Assembly: GCA_000333855.2 (NCBI GenBank)
Contig: CM007337.1
Span: forward strand, 393,084 to 457,083
Direction: 5' to 3'
DNA from: Endotrypanum monterogeii
Lineage: Eukaryota; Euglenozoa; Kinetoplastea; Trypanosomatida; Trypanosomatidae
DNA: 64,000 nucleotides
The notes under the pieces were generated by a model. The model saw only the letters and a list, made by a program, of their open reading frames with translations. It had not been told where the DNA came from and searched no databases. How positions within the stretch are numbered: the stretch's first letter is position 1; the number at the start of each line of letters is the position of its first letter. Of this stretch, positions 59,794 through 64,000 are shown piece by piece. The position numbers and the translations under genes are program-made.

Positions 59794-59841
59794 ACTTTTT
59801 TCCCCTTGATCTTCGGCCTGCTCTGCCTCGAAAATCACCAG
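59794..59841 (+). promoter_or_regulatory. Predicted trans-splice acceptor of alpha/beta hydrolase 3
   Basis: A pyrimidine-rich stretch ends at the first AG after it (59840-59841), giving a 61-base leader that is A-rich near the ATG. Confidence 0.45.
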
Positions 59842-59902
59842 CAGGGCGGGGGGGGTCTGTTACGGAAAGAAAAAAAGAAAAATAAATCAGCCAAAACTGA
59901 TC

Positions 59903-61021
59903 ATGGCTTCAATGAACTCGCAGGAAGTAATTACGTCAGGTGGCACACTAGAAAATGAAGGTATGCCACCAGCTGTTGTAGATGAGCTTCGACTCATCTT
60001 TCCCCCATCACCAAAGGATGCCTTTGTGAAGGTTGGACGCTGCGGAAGCACTGGGAAAGATATACATTTATGCTACAGTGCCTTCGGTGACCCATCAGAT
60101 CCATGCATTCTTCTTATCATGGGCATGAACGCGACTTCGGTGATGTGGGACAGTCGCCTTTGCCTCTACCTCGCTGAGGCTGGCTTTTACGTGATTCGAT
60201 ATGACAACCGTGACGTTGGCCTCTCCACGCACTTTGACGAATATCGATCACCATTTATTTTTCGATTGGCACTACCTGCATGGGTGTCTATCGGGGAAAG
60301 CCCTGTTCCGTATACGCTGGAGGACATGGCTGACGATGCCGCTGGACTGCTAAAGGCGCTGAAGATCGGTAAAGCGCATATTGTGGGATGCTCAATGGGG
60401 GGAATGATAGCGCAGCTAGTGATGTTGCGACATCCAGGGATGGTGGCGAGTATGTGCCTCCTTTCCACCTCTGCGGGTGTCCCCTCGCCCAAGCTCTCAT
60501 TGCTGCTAACCCTTCTGGATAAACCTGAGAATCCGAAGGATGTGCACTCGGTTGTCGACTACCGTGTGCGCTTCTTTAGGGCTATAGCAGGAGACATGTC
60601 CTTTGATGAACATGAGTTTCGCCTCGGTATGTGGTATGATTTCACACGGGCATCGTATCTGACAGGAGCGCGCCGGCACTTGGCTGCAATCGCTCGCGCT
60701 GCAGACCGCAGTGCGGCGCTCAAGGCCAACGTGAATCGAGGCAGCGACACACTGCGAGGTGGCGGCAGCAGCAGCGGGGCGAGTCATAGCATCGCGTCCG
60801 CAGGGACCTGCGGCGCTGCGAGGTCAGGATATTTTCCTGTGGTGGTGCTACACGGTGGGAAGGATCCGTTGATACCCCTCTCTGAGGGGCAGTATCTTGC
60901 CAACTGCATTGAGGGTGCGCGGCTGGTCGTGTTTCCGAAGATGGGTCACTACTTCTCCAAGCTGCTTTTTAAACACATCGGGGACGAGATCATACTGAAT
61001 GCCCGTGCAGCGCCCCAGTGA
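59903..61021 (+). CDS. Alpha/beta hydrolase fold protein (paralogue 3)
   Basis: 372 residues. Landmarks: CGSTGKDIHLCYSAFGDPSD, CILLIMGMNATSVMWD, YVIRYDNRDVGLSTHFDEY, YTLEDMADDAAGLLKAL. Triad: Ser164 in GCSMGG, Asp321 in HGGKDPLIPL, His349 in KMGHYFSKL. It is clearly closer to paralogue 1 (shared DVGLSTH.DE, SIGE and SMGGMIAQ) than to paralogue 2, although paralogue 2 is its direct neighbour. A Gly/Ser-rich loop (about 280-305) separates the cap from the C-terminal core. No membrane or signal segment is seen. Substrate unknown. Confidence 0.86.
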   Translation: MASMNSQEVITSGGTLENEGMPPAVVDELRLIFPPSPKDAFVKVGRCGSTGKDIHLCYSAFGDPSDPCILLIMGMNATSVMWDSRLCLYLAEAGFYVIRYDNRDVGLSTHFDEYRSPFIFRLALPAWVSIGESPVPYTLEDMADDAAGLLKALKIGKAHIVGCSMGGMIAQLVMLRHPGMVASMCLLSTSAGVPSPKLSLLLTLLDKPENPKDVHSVVDYRVRFFRAIAGDMSFDEHEFRLGMWYDFTRASYLTGARRHLAAIARAADRSAALKANVNRGSDTLRGGGSSSGASHSIASAGTCGAARSGYFPVVVLHGGKDPLIPLSEGQYLANCIEGARLVVFPKMGHYFSKLLFKHIGDEIILNARAAPQ

Positions 61022-61203
61022 CCGTCACTGCAGGGGCACCACAGATACGAGGGCGTCCTGACGCGCTTCCGGTTTGCCGGAAAAAAAAACAAAGAAGCAA
61101 ACAAACAAACAAACACAAAAAAGAATATGCTCGGTGAGAGTATAAGGAATCTTGTACGATACTGTTTTAGTCGGAGGCACCCGTCTGGGCCTTTACGTGT
61201 CAC

Positions 61204-61222
61204 TGTGTGTGTGTGTGTGTGT
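61204..61222. repeat. (GT)n microsatellite
   Basis: Nine GT units in the 3' flank of hydrolase paralogue 3. Confidence 0.85.
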
Positions 61223-63295
61223 TTGCATATATAATGTAGGGGCGTCGTGTCCACTGCAACATTCGTTATGCATATCTGAATTTGCCGGAGCTTACTCACA
61301 GCCGCACAGTGTCGCGCGCTTTTTTCCTTTTTTTTTGTAAGGTTCTTTCTTAAAAAAAATGTGAGGGAGGGTAGGGGAGAGGGTACTTATTGATGAACTC
61401 GATGCTATCGCCTAGATAGGCTACGCTGCCGACTTGGTTGAACTCCGAGAGAAGTCGGTGGTGGTGGTGGTGGGACGCTTGCCGGCGTCATACAGTGCAC
61501 CACTGCATACAGAGATGTGTTAGAAAAGCATGGCTCGCATCCCAAGCACAGGGTCTGAGAAGGTACTCACCTGAGACCTTGTCAGCGTTTTCCCTGAGCA
61601 TATTCGGCATACCCCACGCTTGCAGCTTATTTTGTGCATCGTCTGTGCTACTGTCCCCTCCTTCGCAGCGCTGAAAGCACACTGCTTGGCTAAAGCCGTG
61701 CACCCTACCTCCCCTGCATTTTTTTCCCGTTTGACAGCTTGCCAGCACGTATGGTGCAACATGACATCAAAGGCCAATCGGGGAGAGAGCGAGAGAAATC
61801 CCGTGGCATGCTTTTAGTGAGTGAGCCGACTAGTGAATCATCCGACTTTGAGCTCCCATTCTGAATGTGTCTTGATCTTGACTATATAATAATAAAAAAT
61901 AATAGTAAATTCTGAAGAAACAACGGATACACAACATAATAATACTAACACTTCCATCTAGTGCATACACGTACATGTGTAGCGACACAAACCCTCAATC
62001 ATTTTTTTCCCCACTCTCTACCTATTAATCGAAATTTCTAATGCCGTGGTATCAAAAACATCTATACATATATATCTGTGTGTCTGTGTGTGAGGAAGGG
62101 ATAGTGCACATGCGTTTAGTGTCCCAAGGACTCAAATTGTCACCCTAACTCTATACTTTGTTTTGCATATTTTCCCTATCCATGGCTCATTGAAGCGACA
62201 GGTGGTTCAACTCACCAACAGAAGTGGGGAGGGCTACATTAGCATAAATGTAGGTGTTCCTCTTCTCCCAACCGTCGCTCCAATGACCCTCTGAGTTTTC
62301 GTCGATACATTCTTTCGCTAATATTTTTCTTCCCCGTCTCAAAATGAAAAAAAAAAACAGAGAAATTGGACCGCTGCATTTCAGCTTCAAGTATAGGTAC
62401 ACCGGCGATGGTTTGTGCTTATAGGTATGCGCTTTCATGTCTCTCCAGTGTCTACCACTCTCGCCTGAGACGTCGCTACAATTTCCTTGCTCCTCTTTCT
62501 TTCTCAAATCACGTGGTAACGTCACTCTAAAATACAGATCAGGTTGCCTCCCCCTTCCCTCCCCCTACCCTCCCCCCACCCTACCCCCCTACCCCCATCT
62601 ACCAACGAATTCGACTCGGTCTCTTCACCCATCACCTCCCACTTTTCCAGGCACCATGCGCTCTCTAAATCAGTGACAGCTGTCTCGTCGCGATATTTGA
62701 TGTACTTTCTTACTGTGCAATCCCTTCCAGGTATCATCCACTTGGATATTATTGAAAAAGACTATTGTTTCAATGCTCAGTTCATTCAAAAGCTACTGAG
62801 TACGGTATTTGTCCGAGTGCTGAAGGGGCGAAACAGACCAACAAATATATACATATGTATCTATACATATGACTGACAGAGCCACGCCGCCCGGGCCGAG
62901 AACCAGGCTGGCTTCATGGAGAGCTGCGTCTGCCCCAGGCGTGTGCCGATGTATGTGAGCACGCGGCGATCTGTGAGATGCTGCCTCCGCCGGGAGACGG
63001 TCTGCCCGTCTCTTCCCCCCACCCCCTTGTATGTGCGCCTATTGCCCCTCACCACCACGCCTCCTGCGCATCCTCGGGCGACCCCTGTGTACTCCCATCA
63101 CCCATCTTCCTCTGCCACTCCCCCTCCTCCGCTGCCACCGTCTCGCTCTCTCGTTTTCGGGCCCTGTCACTGTACCCTGCGGCCCACGTCCCGCCCTCCC
63201 CCTCCACAGACACGCGCACACGCGCTTGCTCGACTCAGCCAGCACACCAAGGCGCACGCACAGCATACCACCGCTCTGTGCCGCCTGATCACCTG

Positions 63296-63337
63296 CTCTT
63301 CACCCGTCCCTGTGGTATCCTCTCCTGTTTGTCGAAG
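63296..63337 (+). promoter_or_regulatory. Predicted trans-splice acceptor of the GP63 gene
   Basis: A C/T-rich stretch ends at AG 63336-63337, 34 bases before the ATG. Confidence 0.4.
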
Positions 63338-63371
63338 TCACCGGCCCCTCCCGCACCTCTGCCGTGCCGAC

Positions 63372-64000
63372 ATGTACCGCAGCCACTGCAGCACGCGCCG
63401 TGGACACAGTGTCGCGACGCGCCTTGTGCGCCTCGCAGCAGCGACGTGTTTCGTCGTGGCTGTGGGCTCCGCCGCTGTGTGGACACGCGCCGCCGACGAT
63501 TCAGCCGCAGAACACCTCTGCATCCACGACGAGGTGCAGCAGCGCGTGCTGCAATCGGTGGCGCAGCAGCCCCCGAACGGTGGCGTCCTGTCGGTAACGG
63601 GGCTGCCCTACGTTTCGACCTGGGGTGCCGACAAAACGGACGCCAAAGTGAAGAGGAAATGCGAGGGTTCACCGGTTTTCAGGATCGCTTCCGAGTGGGG
63701 CGACCTCCGCATCACCGTGTCCACCGAGGACCTGACCGACCCTAAGTATCACTGCGCAGAACCTGGGCAGAAAATAAGCGACCGCCTCGGATCCAGAGTC
63801 AAATGCACCGACGCGGACATCCTCACGGATGATAAGCGCAACATTCTCGAGTCAATCATCCCGCGGGCGGTGCAGCTGCACACAGAGCGGCTGAAGGTGA
63901 AGCAGGTGCTGAGCAGCTGGACGGTGTCCGACATGAAGAGGAGGGTCTGTGGTAGTTTTAAAGTGCCGGACGCGCACCGCCGCGATGGCTTCAACAACAC
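63372..64000 (+). CDS. GP63: GP63 (leishmanolysin, major surface protease), 3' partial
   Basis: The ATG at 63372 opens a frame that is still open at the right edge (209 complete codons). Residues 17-41 (LVRLAAATCFVVVAVGSAAV core) form the signal peptide. The pro-region contains EHLCIHDEVQQRV with Cys51, the position of the family's inhibitory cysteine switch. The block LRITVSTEDLTDPKYHC, then DILTDDKR, AVQLHTERLKVKQV and CGSFKVPDAH, is characteristic of leishmanolysin (peptidase family M8). The zinc site HExxH and the GPI-anchor end lie beyond the window. GP63 is a GPI-anchored surface zinc protease that acts on host and self proteins. Genes of this family usually occur in tandem arrays. Nothing seen is broken. 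Confidence 0.93.
   Translation, partial: MYRSHCSTRRGHSVATRLVRLAAATCFVVAVGSAAVWTRAADDSAAEHLCIHDEVQQRVLQSVAQQPPNGGVLSVTGLPYVSTWGADKTDAKVKRKCEGSPVFRIASEWGDLRITVSTEDLTDPKYHCAEPGQKISDRLGSRVKCTDADILTDDKRNILESIIPRAVQLHTERLKVKQVLSSWTVSDMKRRVCGSFKVPDAHRRDGFNN

Larger units (their letters stand above)
57900..59902. other. Intergenic region, 2.0 kb
   Basis: No supported gene. It contains a C-run and (TA)n (57968-58006), a GC-richer stretch of balanced composition (about 58500-58920), G- and C-runs (58985-59062), T-rich DNA and a CA/TA/TTA compound repeat (59680-59790). The leader of the next gene is A-rich. Confidence 0.7.
61022..63371. other. Intergenic region, 2.35 kb, AT-rich then abruptly GC-rich
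   Basis: From 61022 to about 62875 it is AT-rich with simple repeats, except a GC-balanced stretch at about 61385-61815. From about 62876 to 63371 it is GC-rich with C-rich tracts and no repeats of the TA type. No gene is supported. The change of composition is sharp and precedes the GP63 gene by about 500 bases, as if a GP63-associated unit begins there. Confidence 0.7.

Noticed and set aside
61438..61817. Short frames on both strands in the GC-balanced stretch
   Set aside because: Neither strand shows a motif, a good acceptor or codon patterns like the neighbouring genes.
62978..63745. 255-codon open frame overlapping the GP63 start
   Set aside because: It is in another frame from the clear GP63 coding sequence. 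Its openness follows from the low frequency of stops in GC-rich DNA, and the residues are Pro/Arg/Ser-biased.
1..64000. CRISPR array, tRNA, rRNA or bacterial-type operon elements
   Set aside because: No direct repeats with unique spacers, no cloverleaf-like tRNA sequence and no rRNA blocks were noticed; the genome is eukaryotic in layout.

Overview
The window looks like a piece of a Leishmania-type (Leishmaniinae, Trypanosomatida) nuclear chromosome. All supported genes lie on the + strand, none needs an intron, and they are separated by 0.7-5.3 kb of AT- and pyrimidine-rich DNA full of (TA)n and (CA)n tracts, with a pyrimidine tract plus AG before most start codons. This is the layout of a polycistronic unit matured by trans-splicing. 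The right edge carries the start of a GP63 (leishmanolysin) gene, a hallmark of the group. The species is not decided here. There is one assembly gap (412 N at 53237-53648).

Layout. 2-1900: 3' part of a class I cyclic-nucleotide phosphodiesterase-like gene whose metal-binding residues are replaced. 4440-9334: a long BTB/POZ-domain protein, apparently broken by a one-base frameshift near 8105-8180. 11254-13482: the NatC auxiliary subunit NAA35/Mak10. 15278-15529: a possible 83-residue protein. 17450-38263: a 6,937-residue TOR-family protein with HEAT-like solenoid, FAT, degenerate kinase and FATC regions. 38948-41056: an amidase-signature protein without its catalytic lysine. 42356-43441, 56613-57899 and 59903-61021: three diverged alpha/beta hydrolases with intact triads. 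44995-46908: a type II membrane GT60-type GlcNAc-transferase-like protein. 48871-51282: a protein with a C-terminal kinesin-motor-like domain lacking the P-loop. 63372 to the edge: GP63.

The genes do not form an obvious pathway, as is usual for trypanosomatid gene clusters, where position reflects shared transcription rather than function. The striking theme is that four neighbouring genes (PDE-like, TOR-like, amidase-like, kinesin-like) keep the fold signature of an enzyme or motor but have lost catalytic residues. The TOR-like giant is the strongest novelty: a TOR-architecture pseudokinase more than twice the length of ordinary TOR that still ends in a FATC-like tail.

All family assignments come from reading motifs by eye; no database search was run.
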